A DNA stretch of 64,000 nt, taken from assembly GCF_937863485.1 (NCBI RefSeq), contig NZ_CALMFY010000241.1, positions 1 to 64,000 on the forward strand. Reading direction: 5' to 3'. This document shows positions 52,642 through 62,425 of this stretch, piece by piece. A model generated the notes under the pieces. The model did no database searches, was not told the origin of the DNA, and saw only the letters and a list, made by a program, of their open reading frames with translations. The translations under genes and the position numbers were made by a program. Within the stretch, counting starts at the first letter, position 1; every line of letters starts with the position of its first letter. This DNA is from an uncultured Nostoc sp. (GTDB lineage Bacteria; Cyanobacteriota; Cyanobacteriia; Cyanobacteriales; Nostocaceae).

Positions 52642-52848
52642 TTAACCGTAGCTAGTCAGATTCCGAATCATATAGCCAATGACTAAACCAATCAACAATG
52701 CCCACACTTGACCTGTTTGTATAAAATGGCTCCAAGATTTTTGAATCTGACCCATAACGTCTGGGTCGGTAATTGTTGGTGCTACTGCTGTTAAATTTAC
52801 AGGCAAATGCCAAAGTAACTGAGATGTCAAATCGCTGTAATTGCTCAT
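52642..52848 (-). CDS. Small single-span membrane protein
   Basis: A 68-residue protein with one hydrophobic helix near the C-terminus (VWALLIGLVIGYMIRNLT). The N-terminal 45 residues are polar. No family is recognised, but the reading frame is clean and the neighbours are on the same strand. It lies between larB and argH. Confidence 0.55.
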   Translation of the reverse strand: MSNYSDLTSQLLWHLPVNLTAVAPTITDPDVMGQIQKSWSHFIQTGQVWALLIGLVIGYMIRNLTSYG

Positions 52849-52953
52849 CTTTGGTGATTAAGAAGTTAGGGGTGGCAAATTTCAGTATCAGTTTTTTTAC
52901 AGAAATTACTGATAATCTACTGAAATATTTGGATATAACTTTAATGTCTTAAC

Positions 52954-53742
52954 TCAAGATGCAGGCGATGCCAACCGCAATTTCTCGGCTGTTCGCAAAA
53001 TTTGCCCCGCCAAAACTGCTGCGCCAAAACCATTATCGATATTTACTACGCCTACTCCCGCTGCACAAGAGTTAAGCATTGTCAATAAAGGTGCTAAACC
53101 GCCAAAACTTGCGCCATAACCAATGCTAGTGGGTACGGCAATCACGGGACAACTCGCTAAACCAGCGACAACACTAGGTAAAGCGCCTTCCATCCCTGCC
53201 ACGACAATCAACACCGATGCTGACTCAATCAGGTGACGGTTACTCAGCAAACGGTGAATCCCAGCAACGCCAACATCCCAGAGGCGCTGGACGCGAAAAC
53301 CAGAAAGTTCAGCAGTTATAGCTGCTTCTTCAGCAACGGGTAAATCAGCAGTACCAGCAGAAAGAATGCCAATTTCACCCCAGAATTGTGGTTCGATGGT
53401 GGGGGGAGCGATCGCACAAATTCGCGCCGATTCGTAATATCGCAAACCGCTAACTTTTGATTGCAGTGCGGCATAAATTGCTGGTTCAATGCGAGTTGCC
53501 ATCACCACCGGGTTACGAAGGCGCATTACTTCCATAATTTGAGCAATTTGATCAGGCGTCTTACCAGGGCCCCAAATCACCTCTGGGAAACCAGTTCTTA
53601 GCTGGCGATGATGGTCGATTTTGGCAAACTGACCTACAGATTCATAAGTTAAGTCTTTGAGTGAGTCTAATGCCGTATCTGGCGTAACTTTACCATTGGC
53701 AACCGCTTCAAGGAGCGATCGCAAAGCTTTTTCATCGGTCAT
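52954..53742 (-). CDS. larB: LarB, pyridinium-3,5-biscarboxylic acid mononucleotide synthase
   Basis: A 262-residue LarB with a C-terminal PurE-like domain. LDSLKDLTYESVGQFAKIDH, RTGFPEVIWGPGKTPDQIAQ, ILSAGTADLPVAEEAAITAE and VVAGMEGALPSVVAGLASCP are typical. It carboxylates nicotinic acid adenine dinucleotide to start the nickel-pincer cofactor. larC and larE are not in the window, so the pathway must be completed elsewhere. The start MTDEKALRSLLEAV is taken. Confidence 0.92.
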   Translation of the reverse strand: MTDEKALRSLLEAVANGKVTPDTALDSLKDLTYESVGQFAKIDHHRQLRTGFPEVIWGPGKTPDQIAQIMEVMRLRNPVVMATRIEPAIYAALQSKVSGLRYYESARICAIAPPTIEPQFWGEIGILSAGTADLPVAEEAAITAELSGFRVQRLWDVGVAGIHRLLSNRHLIESASVLIVVAGMEGALPSVVAGLASCPVIAVPTSIGYGASFGGLAPLLTMLNSCAAGVGVVNIDNGFGAAVLAGQILRTAEKLRLASPAS

Positions 53743-53819
53743 TAGTCGTTTGTCCTTTGTGCTTTGTTATTTATAATTAGCCATTAGTTAATGGACAACT
53801 AATGACTAATGACTAATGA

Positions 53820-55604
53820 CTAATCAATTGCTTTAATTTCATAAATGTTCCATAATGCGCCACCAAGGGCGGAGAATCTGATACCTTCAAAACGATTACG
53901 TACAGCTGACAGTGACAAGGGGTTAACTAGATAAATAAACGGTAAATTTTCCTGGGTAATCCGTTGGGTTTCGGCATAAATTTCTTTTCGCTTCGCTTCG
54001 TCTAACTCCCTTGCTCCTTTAATATAAAGCTTACCAATTTCTGCTTCCCAAGGAGCCACCTCCCGACCCTCAATTGGCTTTTGTCCTGCTTGGGGTTTTT
54101 GATTAAACATATGCAATCCACCTTCGGGAGACCAGACGTTAGCCCCATCATTCGGTTCTAATCCACCTGTCAAACCCAGCATCGAAGCTTCCCAGTCTAA
54201 GGAGTTAGAAAGCTTATCTGTATAAGTATTCCATGCCAGTGGAGTGAAATCGACTTGAATCCCGATTTTACTCAAGTCTTGTTTAATCTGCGAGCCAATT
54301 GCTTCGCGGATCTTGTTCCCAGCATTAGTGAATAACGAGAAGCGGACGCGGTTCCCCTGAGCATCTATTAGTTGGTTTTTGTCGTTATATTTGAATCCTG
54401 CTTTTAATAGCAGTTCTTTCGCTTTTTGCGTATCGTAATTATAAACTTTTAACCCTTCCTTAGGTGAAAGGTAATAGGGGCTTTGCACAGAAATTGATGA
54501 ATCTTGTGGAGTACCTAAACCGCGAAAAGTGTTGTTAATCATTGTTTGGCGATCAATAGTATAAGCTACTGCCTGCCGAAATTCCACAGTGTTGAACCAA
54601 CTCGACTTTACTGGATTTACCAGGGGTTTTCCATCCCTTTTACCTTTATTCAAATTAAACAAAATAAACGTCGTACCAGTTGCTGGTCCACCATTGTAAA
54701 TTTTAAAATTACCCTGTTTTTCTTGCCCCTTCAGCAAAGAAAAGTATTCTGGTGAAACTCCTTCAGTATCTAAACTGCCAGAACGAAATTGTAGCAGTGA
54801 AGTATCTGTTGATTCCACAATTGGCCACACTATCCGTTCAATATAAGGTTGGGGTTCTCCTTTTGGCCCTTTGCGCCAATAGGAAGGGTTGCGTCGGAAA
54901 ATTACACGTTGACTTGTGTCATAGCGCTCTAACTTATAAGGACCGTTGACAACAATTTGATCGGGAGGAGTATCAACGCCCCACATTGATAGAAATATTG
55001 GCTTACCCTCCTGGTCTTTTGTATTTACAGATTTTTCTAAGCTATGGGCAGGTAAAATTGGTAATCCGATAGTTTGCAAGAACGGCGCAAACGGTTCTGG
55101 ATTAGTAAATTTAACTCTTTGATTATCGATTTTTTCCACCTTAGGAAATGCCCGACTTTCACCAATTCGTAGGACATCTCTAGCATCTGTGGGAATTGCC
55201 TCATTTAGGTAAATTTTATTATAGGTAAACACCACATCATCTACTGTTAGTGGTTGTCCATCAGACCATTTCAATCCCTCACGCAAAGTAAAAATAAACT
55301 GCAATTTATCATCAGAAATTTGCCACGATTCTGCTAAGTCTGGCTCTATTTTGCCAGATATGGGGTTTTGGGTAGTTAATCCCTCATAAATTAGACCAAA
55401 AACATTGGGAATCTCTTGACTGAGCGGGTAGTTAAAGGTTTTGGGGTCACTGAGAATACTATCTACTAATTGAGATACTTGAGCGGCTGTGCTTTTGAAA
55501 TTAGCTGGGTTGCAGGCGGTAACTGTAACTGCTATTGCTGAAGTCAAAATTATTGGCAACCAAAAATGTTTAATTGCTAAAAATATTGTTCTCAAAAACT
55601 TCAT
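53820..55604 (-). CDS. ABC transporter solute-binding lipoprotein, family 5 (peptide/nickel type)
   Basis: A 594-residue solute-binding protein with a lipoprotein signal (hydrophobic segment ending VTVTACN, lipobox Cys). SBP family 5 features: LAESWQISDDKLQFIFTLRE, GLKWSDGQPLTVDDVVFTYN, NGPYKLERYDTSQRVIFRRN and WRKGPKGEPQPYIERIVWPI. It sits outside the cytoplasmic membrane and binds peptides or similar ligands for an ABC permease encoded elsewhere. It stands alone here. Confidence 0.92.
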   Translation of the reverse strand: MKFLRTIFLAIKHFWLPIILTSAIAVTVTACNPANFKSTAAQVSQLVDSILSDPKTFNYPLSQEIPNVFGLIYEGLTTQNPISGKIEPDLAESWQISDDKLQFIFTLREGLKWSDGQPLTVDDVVFTYNKIYLNEAIPTDARDVLRIGESRAFPKVEKIDNQRVKFTNPEPFAPFLQTIGLPILPAHSLEKSVNTKDQEGKPIFLSMWGVDTPPDQIVVNGPYKLERYDTSQRVIFRRNPSYWRKGPKGEPQPYIERIVWPIVESTDTSLLQFRSGSLDTEGVSPEYFSLLKGQEKQGNFKIYNGGPATGTTFILFNLNKGKRDGKPLVNPVKSSWFNTVEFRQAVAYTIDRQTMINNTFRGLGTPQDSSISVQSPYYLSPKEGLKVYNYDTQKAKELLLKAGFKYNDKNQLIDAQGNRVRFSLFTNAGNKIREAIGSQIKQDLSKIGIQVDFTPLAWNTYTDKLSNSLDWEASMLGLTGGLEPNDGANVWSPEGGLHMFNQKPQAGQKPIEGREVAPWEAEIGKLYIKGARELDEAKRKEIYAETQRITQENLPFIYLVNPLSLSAVRNRFEGIRFSALGGALWNIYEIKAID

Positions 55605-55846
55605 AATTTCAATACATGAATAGTGTAATTAATGTGATTGAGATTGTCGCCAACCAAGGAAGTTTTGGGTTTTATTGAAATCCTGAATGCCAATATCTCA
55701 GAAAACCTTTATAACTTCACGTTTGCCAAATTCATTGGAATTATATCTGAAAAATATTTTTACTTCATCTGGATGTAAGCGTGCATGGTGAACTACACAC
55801 TCTATAATCAATGATTAAATAGCTTCACTGATGCACCAAAGAAAAG

Positions 55847-56332
55847 TTACTCTGAAGCAACTAGCAAGACAACAGCATAAGCACATATACCTTCTTCACG
55901 TCCAACGGGACCTAATTTTTCGTTGGTGGTAGCTTTAATGCCAATTTGATTCGGTTGTAATTCTAAAACAGCAGCTAGTTTGTCGCGCATGTTGTGAATA
56001 TGCGGTTTTAATTTTGGACGTTCTGCTACTACCACTGAGTCAATATTTCCCACCTGCCAGCCTTGATCCCGAATCAGTTGATCTACTTGAGTTAATAGTA
56101 CTAAACTATCTGCTCCTGACCATTGGGGATCGCTAGGCGGAAAATAATGACCAATATCTCCTAAAGATAATGCCCCAAGCATGGCATCCATAATTGCGTG
56201 CGTTAATACATCAGCGTCACTGTGACCTAATAAACCCAGTTCATGGGGAATTTGAATTCCGCCTAAAATCAAAGCGCGATCGCTTACCAATTGGTGAATA
56301 TCGTAGCCGTTACCAATCCGAATTTTTGTCAT
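55847..56332 (-). CDS. ispF: 2-C-methyl-D-erythritol 2,4-cyclodiphosphate synthase
   Basis: A 161-residue IspF of the MEP isoprenoid pathway. Seen: [11 protein letters not shown] (zinc ligands Asp and His), [20 protein letters not shown] (His), [14 protein letters not shown] and the C-terminal [17 protein letters not shown]. It forms the cyclic diphosphate with release of CMP. It lies 110 bp downstream of trmD on the same strand. Confidence 0.96.
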   Translation of the reverse strand: MTKIRIGNGYDIHQLVSDRALILGGIQIPHELGLLGHSDADVLTHAIMDAMLGALSLGDIGHYFPPSDPQWSGADSLVLLTQVDQLIRDQGWQVGNIDSVVVAERPKLKPHIHNMRDKLAAVLELQPNQIGIKATTNEKLGPVGREEGICAYAVVLLVASE

Positions 56333-56442
56333 TTGTTATTTATTATTGGGGATTGTTTAGTAGTTATTTTCAATCTCCTTCATCTTCCCCTGCTCCCCCT
56401 GGTTACTGAGCGCAGTCGTAAAGCCTGCGGCATAGCTACGCC

Positions 56443-57159
56443 CTAAGCGCCAGCCTCTGGTAGAGTTGTATGCTCCTCCTGCTCCAATTTTTTCAAAAGA
56501 TCAGGGCGGCGATCGCGGGTTTTTTGAATTTGTTGTTCGTAACGCCACCGGGCGATCGCAGCGTGATTTCCACTGAGCAATACATCAGGCACTTTCAAAC
56601 CGCGAAAATTGGCAGGACGAGTATATTGGGGATAGTCCAACAACCCCTCCTCAAAACTTTCTGCTGTCAGGGACTCTGTTTTGGCAACGGTTCCTGGTAT
56701 TAGTCGCACTACGCCATTAATCAAAGCCATTGCTGGAATTTCGCCGCCAGTCAGAATAAAATCGCCTAAAGATACTTCCCGAGTTACCAAATGCAGCACC
56801 CTCTCATCCACTCCTTCGTAATGCCCGCAAATAACTACTAACTGGTCATAATTTGTCACCAATTCTTTCAAAAGAGGTTGATTGATTATTTGACCCTGTG
56901 GACTCATCAAAATTATTTCTCTTCGGGGTAGAGTTGGCAGCGACTCCACAGCGGTAAAAATAGGTTCTGGTTTCATTAGCATCCCTACGCCGCCACCGTA
57001 GGGTTCATCATCCACCTTCCGGTGTTTATCAGTGGTAAAGTCCCGTGGATTAATCAGATGCACTTGGGCAATCTGTTTGGCTAAGGCTTTACTCAGTAAC
57101 CCAGAATTGAGAACAGAGTTAAAACAGTCAGGAAAAAGTGTAACTATATCAAAGCGCAC
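56443..57159 (-). CDS. trmD: tRNA (guanine37-N1)-methyltransferase
   Basis: A 238-residue SPOUT enzyme methylating G37 of tRNAs with SAM. Seen: MRFDIVTLFPDCFNSVLNSG, VDDEPYGGGVGMLMKPEPIF, the knot motifs ICGHYEGVDERVLH and SLGDFILTGGEIPAMALING, and GLKVPDVLLSGNHAAIARWR. The last few residues enter a GCCAGCCTC-type repeat region (56403-56460), which may have altered the tail. Confidence 0.96.
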   Translation of the reverse strand: MRFDIVTLFPDCFNSVLNSGLLSKALAKQIAQVHLINPRDFTTDKHRKVDDEPYGGGVGMLMKPEPIFTAVESLPTLPRREIILMSPQGQIINQPLLKELVTNYDQLVVICGHYEGVDERVLHLVTREVSLGDFILTGGEIPAMALINGVVRLIPGTVAKTESLTAESFEEGLLDYPQYTRPANFRGLKVPDVLLSGNHAAIARWRYEQQIQKTRDRRPDLLKKLEQEEHTTLPEAGA

Positions 57160-57696
57160 AGTTATTCGTATTCGAGGACACTAATCTTAAATTTGGATGT
57201 CTAGCAAACACCGCCAAGCCAAGGTCGAGTCAAACTCCAGTTAAACTTTATCAATAGTATCTAAAACTACCAGGCCTCTTGGATTTTAGATGGGATCAAA
57301 AGTTTTTCTAATTACTTAATTTATGTTTAAATGTTGTCACAAGTACATTTAAATTAATAATCATATCAAGTTAACAACTTCCAGGATGCATCGAGCCAGC
57401 CTCAGAAAAAAGCATAGTCTTAACTGCTCGTCCCCAGCCCCAGAGGAGGAATCTAGCCCCCTAAAGACTATTTTGCCCTGCTGCAAGTGGACAGGTGAAA
57501 AACAAGGCCCTGGCTTTGAGGATGGGAACAAAGACGTTTAGACTGAGGCAACGCGAGCGTTAAGCGAGAATTTGGAGAGTGGCTGACTCAGTTCCAAACT
57601 TCCAAAAAGTGTCCTATCAAAGAAGCAAAGCGCAAAAATCATGGCTGCAACTGATCCTTGTTAAATTCACCTGAAGTTGTTGACAGGAGAAACAAA
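57160..57696. other. Intergenic region trmD-cphB
   Basis: Divergent gap upstream of the cyanophycin genes. No gene is supported. AGCGTTAAGC near 57551 is a short palindrome. No NtcA-type GTA-N8-TAC site was confidently found by eye. Confidence 0.45.
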
Positions 57697-58560
57697 ATGC
57701 CGCAATTACAAGCTAAATCGCTGGAAATGAGGACACCCCAAGCAACTAAAACCGCCGTTCTAGTTATCGGAGGCGCAGAAGACAAAGTTCATGGGCGCGA
57801 AATCCTACGAACTTTTTTTGGACGTGCCGGTGCTAGTAAGGCTTATATTACAATTATTCCATCTGCCTCTCGCGAACCCGCCATCATCGGTGGTCGGTAT
57901 ATTCGCATTTTTGAAGAAATGGGTGCCCAGAAGGTAGAAATTTTAGACATCCGCGAACGGGAACAGTGTGAAGCCTCCCAAATCAAAGCATCCTTAGAAG
58001 CCTGTAGTGGGGTATTTTTGACAGGAGGAGACCAGCTGCGTCTCTGTGGGGTATTGGCAGATACACCAGCAATGGAAATTATTCGGCAGCGAGTCAGGGC
58101 GGGGCAACTTACCTTAGCAGGCACCAGTGCCGGAGCGGCAGTAATGGGGCATCATATGATTGCTGGCGGCGGTAGTGGAGAGACGCCAAATCGTTCCCTA
58201 GTCGATATGGCAACGGGTTTGGGATTTATTCCGGAAGTAATCGTTGACCAACACTTTCACAACCGGAATCGCATGGGGCGGCTGATTAGTGCGATCGCAG
58301 CTCATCCTGATCGCTTAGGTATTGGCATTGACGAAGATACTTGTGCAGTGTTTGAACGTGATGGTTGGCTACAAGTTATGGGTAAAGGCAGTGTCACCAT
58401 TGTTGATCCCACTGAACTCACCCACACTAACGAACCCCATGTTGGTGCTAATGAACCATTAACCGTGCATAATTTACGTCTCCATATCCTCAGCTATGGC
58501 GATCGCTTCCATTTGTACCAGCGCACTGTATTGCCTGCTGTACATCGAATCTCCAGCTGA
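57697..58560 (+). CDS. cphB: Cyanophycinase
   Basis: A 287-residue serine peptidase (S51-like) that degrades cyanophycin to beta-Asp-Arg dipeptides. Seen: LVIGGAEDKVHGREILRTFF, VFLTGGDQLRL, the nucleophile segment LAGTSAGAAVMGHHM (Ser), and FIPEVIVDQHFHNRNRMGRL (catalytic His/metal region). I start at 57697 (MPQLQAKSLEMRT), preceded by GACAGGAGAAAC; an upstream TTG at 57658 is unlikely. cphA follows on the same strand after 667 bp of repeats, the usual cphBA order. Confidence 0.95.
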   Translation: MPQLQAKSLEMRTPQATKTAVLVIGGAEDKVHGREILRTFFGRAGASKAYITIIPSASREPAIIGGRYIRIFEEMGAQKVEILDIREREQCEASQIKASLEACSGVFLTGGDQLRLCGVLADTPAMEIIRQRVRAGQLTLAGTSAGAAVMGHHMIAGGGSGETPNRSLVDMATGLGFIPEVIVDQHFHNRNRMGRLISAIAAHPDRLGIGIDEDTCAVFERDGWLQVMGKGSVTIVDPTELTHTNEPHVGANEPLTVHNLRLHILSYGDRFHLYQRTVLPAVHRISS

Positions 58561-59227
58561 CGGGATAGAGTATCTGAGGTTACACTGAGTTGACCGCAAA
58601 TTTTAGATTTTGGATTTTGTGAAAAGTTGTAAGGAGGAGCCACTGCGTTGCACGAGTTAAGAACGTTGTTGCAAGTGGTGAACCAGCGCACCCAAGTTGG
58701 TTTCCAACTATCACGGCGACTGGTGTTAGCGCAGCGTAAAGCCTGCGGCATGGCAACTCGAAGAAGAGGCTGCGCCAACGCTTAGAGCGAGTCTTGCCTA
58801 CGGCACGCTGGCGCGAACGAGCGTCACCCGTACCCTTCGGGAAGCAAGCTACGCGCAGCGTCTCCGTCAGGAGGAGGGCGTTGGTTTTTCTCCATAGCAA
58901 ACTTTTCCAGACGGATTTTAGATTCAAAGAGCTTTTCGGCAGATGCCGCCAGAAAGTGGGACAAACAAATCAAAAAAAACCTCAAACTCGTTAACGCTAC
59001 GCTATCGTCAATCTAAAATTCCCACAGCTAAGTACCCTAATTGTCTCTTTCAATCCAAAATCATAAATCTAAAATCCAAAGTCGGTTGACCGCACATTTA
59101 TTTCTTATTGTAGAAAAATGATGAGAATACTATGTAAAAAGAAAAAACTGTTTGTAATGAACAGTTTAGCGGTCAATTCCAGTAAGAAACTAGAATTTTG
59201 GTTCCGAATCTCCATCTACCTATTCCC
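58561..59227. repeat. Repeat-rich intergenic region cphB-cphA
   Basis: Packed with dispersed repeats: a heptamer TTTTAGATTTTGGATTTTG block (about 58599-58619), GC-rich units with GCCTGCGGCATGGC and GCTGCGCCAACGC (58736-58870; the same string as in copies at 959 and 16944), and a second heptamer block (about 59051-59082). Several short frames are repeat artefacts. It separates genes that are often co-transcribed, so cphA probably has its own promoter in 59090-59200. Confidence 0.7.
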
Positions 59228-61933
59228 ATGAGAATCCTCAAGATCCAGACCTTACGCGGCCCAAACTATTGGAGCATTCGACGCCACAAGCTGATCGTCA
59301 TGCGCCTCGATTTAGAAACCCTTGGTGAGACGCCCTCGAATGAAATCCCTGGCTTTTATGAAGGATTAGTTGAGGCGCTGCCGAGTCTGGAGGGTCACTA
59401 TTGTTCGCCTGGCTGTCGTGGTGGTTTTCTAATGCGAGTCAAAGAAGGCACTATGATCGGCCACGTTGTGGAACACGTAGCCTTAGAACTCCAAGAATTA
59501 GCTGGAATGAATGTCGGCTTTGGTCGCACCCGCGAAACTGCCACACCCGGAATTTACCAAGTAGTGCTTGAGTACCTGAATGAGGAAGCGGGACGCTACG
59601 CTGGACGAGCCGCGGTGCGCTTATGCCAGAGTATTGTTGATCGAGGCCGTTATCCCAAGGCAGAACTAGAGCAAGATATCCAGGACCTGAAAGACTTCAC
59701 CCGTGATGCTTCCTTAGGCCCTTCCACTGAAGCGATCGTCAAAGAAGCAGAAAAAAGAGGTATTCCCTGGATGTCTCTGGAAGCCCGCTTTTTGATTCAG
59801 CTGGGCTACGGCGTGAACCAGAAGCGGATGCAAGCCACAATGACGGACAACACCAGCATTCTAGGCGTAGAACTAGCTTGCGATAAAGAAGCCACTAAAC
59901 GCATTCTCGCTGCTGCTGGTGCGCCAGTACCTAGAGGTACAGTGATCAACTTCTTAGACGATTTGGAACAAGCCATTGAATACGTTGGCGGCTATCCGAT
60001 CGTCATCAAGCCCGTGGATGGCAATCATGGACGTGGGATCACCATTGATATCAGAACTTGGGAAGAAGCTGAAGCCGGATACGAAGCTGCTAGACAAGTT
60101 TCCCGGTCAATTATCGTCGAAAGATATTACGTTGGACGCGACCACAGGGTACTAGTAGTAAATGGCAAAGTAGTAGCAGTAGCCGAACGCGTTCCGGCTC
60201 ATGTGATTGGCAACGGCAGATCGACCATTGCCCAACTGATTGAACAAACAAACCTTGACCCAAATCGTGGTGAAGGACATGATAATGTCCTAACGAAGAT
60301 TGAACTAGACCGCACCAGCTACCAGCTGCTAGAAAGGCAAGGCTATACCCTAAATAGCGTGCCACCCAAAGGAACCCTTTGTTATCTCAGAGCAACGGCA
60401 AACTTAAGTACAGGTGGTAGTGCCGTAGACCGTACCGATGAAATTCACCCAGAAAATCTCTGGTTAGCACAACGGGTAGTTAAGATTATCGGTTTGGATA
60501 TCGCCGGACTGGATATCGTCACCACAGATATTGGTCGTCCGTTGCGGGAAGTGGATGGGGTGATTGTTGAAGTGAATGCCGCTCCCGGTTTCCGAATGCA
60601 CGTTGCCCCAAGCGTGGGTATCCCCCGCAATGTCGCCGGCGCAGTCATGGATATGCTATTTCCCAACGAGCAATCTAGCCAAATTCCAATCCTCAGCGTT
60701 ACTGGTACTAATGGCAAAACCACTACTACCCGACTACTAGCACATATTTATAAACAGACAGGTAAGGTAGTAGGTTATACTACGACCGATGGAACATATA
60801 TCGGTGATTATTTAGTAGAAGCTGGCGATAACACAGGCCCCCAAAGTGCCCACCTCATCCTCCAAGATCCCACAGTGGAAGTAGCAGTGCTGGAAACGGC
60901 TCGCGGTGGAATTCTCCGTTCTGGATTGGGCTTTGAAGCAGCAAATGTGGGGGTGGTATTGAATGTAGCCTCCGACCACTTAGGAATAGGTGATATAGAT
61001 ACTATTGAGCAGTTAGCTAACCTCAAGAGCGTAGTAGCGGAAGCTGTATTCCCTGATGGCTACGCGGTACTTAACGCCGACGATCGCCGCGTCGCCGCCA
61101 TGTCAGAAAAAACTAAGGCTAATATTGCTTACTTCACAATGAACCTGGACTCGGAATTGGTGCGAAAGCACATCCAAAAGGGCGGAGTAGCGGCAGTATA
61201 TGAAAATGGTTATTTGTCAATTGTTAAAGGTGATTGGACACACCGCATAGAAAGAGCAGAAAATATACCTTTAACAATGGGCGGACGTGCACCGTTTATG
61301 ATTGCCAACGCTTTAGCAGCAAGTTTGGCAGCATTCGTACAAAACGTCACGATTGAGCAGATTCGTGCTGGTTTGAAGACCTTCCGGGCTTCAGTTAGTC
61401 AAACGCCAGGACGAATGAATTTATTTAATTTAGGAAACTACCACGCTTTGGTAGACTATGCCCACAACGCAGCCAGTTACGAAGCTGTAGGTTCCTTTGT
61501 TCGGAACTGGACTACAGGACAACGGATTGGCGTAATTGGTGGGCCCGGCGATCGCCGCGACGAAGACTTTGTTACCTTGGGCAAATTAGCAGCGCAAATT
61601 TTTGATTACATCATTGTCAAAGAAGATGATGACACACGGGGACGCCAACGAGGTTTAGCCGCCCAGTTGATTATTCAAGGCATTACCCAAGTTAAACCGG
61701 ATAGCCGCTATGAATCAATTCTGGATGAAACCCAAGCGATAAATAAAGGCTTAGATATGGCTCCTAATAACAGTCTGGTGGTAATTTTGCCAGAAAGCGT
61801 CACTCGCGCTATTAAGTTAATTAGGGCACGTGGTGTAGTGAAGGAAGAGACACATCAACCAAATCCTGGCACAACTGCCATCGATTCCCAAAATGGGATC
61901 GCACCTTCTTCTGTTGTTAATACACTCCTGTAG
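59228..61933 (+). CDS. cphA: Cyanophycin synthetase
   Basis: A 901-residue CphA: MRILKIQTLRGPNYWSIRRH opens the N-terminal domain, the central ATP-grasp domain includes GGYPIVIKPVDGNHGRGITI and RDHRVLVVNGKVVAVAERVP, and the C-terminal Mur-ligase-like domain has the P-loop VTGTNGKTTTTRLLAHIYK, DYAHNAASYEAVG and GGPGDRRDEDF. It makes multi-L-arginyl-poly-L-aspartate, a nitrogen reserve (heterocyst polar plugs in Nostoc). I start at 59228 because MRILKIQTL is the family start; the extension to 59198 is not. Confidence 0.96.
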   Translation: MRILKIQTLRGPNYWSIRRHKLIVMRLDLETLGETPSNEIPGFYEGLVEALPSLEGHYCSPGCRGGFLMRVKEGTMIGHVVEHVALELQELAGMNVGFGRTRETATPGIYQVVLEYLNEEAGRYAGRAAVRLCQSIVDRGRYPKAELEQDIQDLKDFTRDASLGPSTEAIVKEAEKRGIPWMSLEARFLIQLGYGVNQKRMQATMTDNTSILGVELACDKEATKRILAAAGAPVPRGTVINFLDDLEQAIEYVGGYPIVIKPVDGNHGRGITIDIRTWEEAEAGYEAARQVSRSIIVERYYVGRDHRVLVVNGKVVAVAERVPAHVIGNGRSTIAQLIEQTNLDPNRGEGHDNVLTKIELDRTSYQLLERQGYTLNSVPPKGTLCYLRATANLSTGGSAVDRTDEIHPENLWLAQRVVKIIGLDIAGLDIVTTDIGRPLREVDGVIVEVNAAPGFRMHVAPSVGIPRNVAGAVMDMLFPNEQSSQIPILSVTGTNGKTTTTRLLAHIYKQTGKVVGYTTTDGTYIGDYLVEAGDNTGPQSAHLILQDPTVEVAVLETARGGILRSGLGFEAANVGVVLNVASDHLGIGDIDTIEQLANLKSVVAEAVFPDGYAVLNADDRRVAAMSEKTKANIAYFTMNLDSELVRKHIQKGGVAAVYENGYLSIVKGDWTHRIERAENIPLTMGGRAPFMIANALAASLAAFVQNVTIEQIRAGLKTFRASVSQTPGRMNLFNLGNYHALVDYAHNAASYEAVGSFVRNWTTGQRIGVIGGPGDRRDEDFVTLGKLAAQIFDYIIVKEDDDTRGRQRGLAAQLIIQGITQVKPDSRYESILDETQAINKGLDMAPNNSLVVILPESVTRAIKLIRARGVVKEETHQPNPGTTAIDSQNGIAPSSVVNTLL

Positions 61934-61992
61934 TCAGGAGAAGACAGCGCTGGCTCTCCAACGCACGCCTCCTCCTGACTCCTGTATTCTGA

Positions 61993-62175
61993 CTACTTTA
62001 ATTCTTGTTTATCTTGTTCCGAATTGGTTTCGTCACTGGGAGTTTTCATCTCCTCCTTAAAACCTCGTAGGGTTTTGCCCAGTGCGGTTCCCAGTTCGGG
62101 AATTTTTTTAGGGCCAAAAATTAGAACAGCGACTATGGTAATTACAGCGATTTCTGGCCATCCCAGTCCAAACAT
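61993..62175 (-). CDS. tatA: Twin-arginine translocase subunit TatA/TatE
   Basis: A 60-residue protein: an N-terminal membrane helix (GLGWPEIAVITIVAVLIFGP), the conserved FGPKKIPELG hinge and an amphipathic helix (GTALGKTLRGFKEEM), then a charged tail. It forms the protein-conducting pore for folded Tat substrates. It is short because of a reduced tail. It is convergent with cphA. Confidence 0.93.
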   Translation of the reverse strand: MFGLGWPEIAVITIVAVLIFGPKKIPELGTALGKTLRGFKEEMKTPSDETNSEQDKQELK

Positions 62176-62197
62176 ACACAGTTCCTCTCAATAATTT

Positions 62198-62410
62198 TTA
62201 ATTTGGTAAGTCATACGGTTTTTTCTTATATTTATCCCAACATATAGTACCCTTAATTTTTGCCTCCGCTATTTCAGTACAAGCATCTCTAATATCTTCT
62301 TCATCCTCTAGAAGTTCTAAAACTTTTTCTAGAGTGCTTTCGGGGGCGATGTTTAGATATGTTTGAATTAATATCGAGTAGCGATCGCCTTTTGCTTGTA
62401 GTTGCCATTT
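62198..62410 (-). pseudogene. N-terminally truncated small gene of unknown family
   Basis: A 70-codon frame on the minus strand without ATG, GTG or TTG, bounded upstream by TAA (62411-62413). It reads KWQLQAKGDRYSILIQTYLN, LEKVLELLEDEEDIRDACTE and KGTICWDKYKKKPYDLPN. It is protein-like (helical, charged), so it is likely the remainder of a gene. The family is not recognised. Confidence 0.35.
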
Positions 62411-62425
62411 TTAGACCTATGTAAA

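Noticed and set aside
58494-58994. Frames on both strands between cphB and cphA.
   Set aside because: They consist of GC-rich dispersed repeats (CLPKGTGDARS-type peptides typical of repeat read-through).
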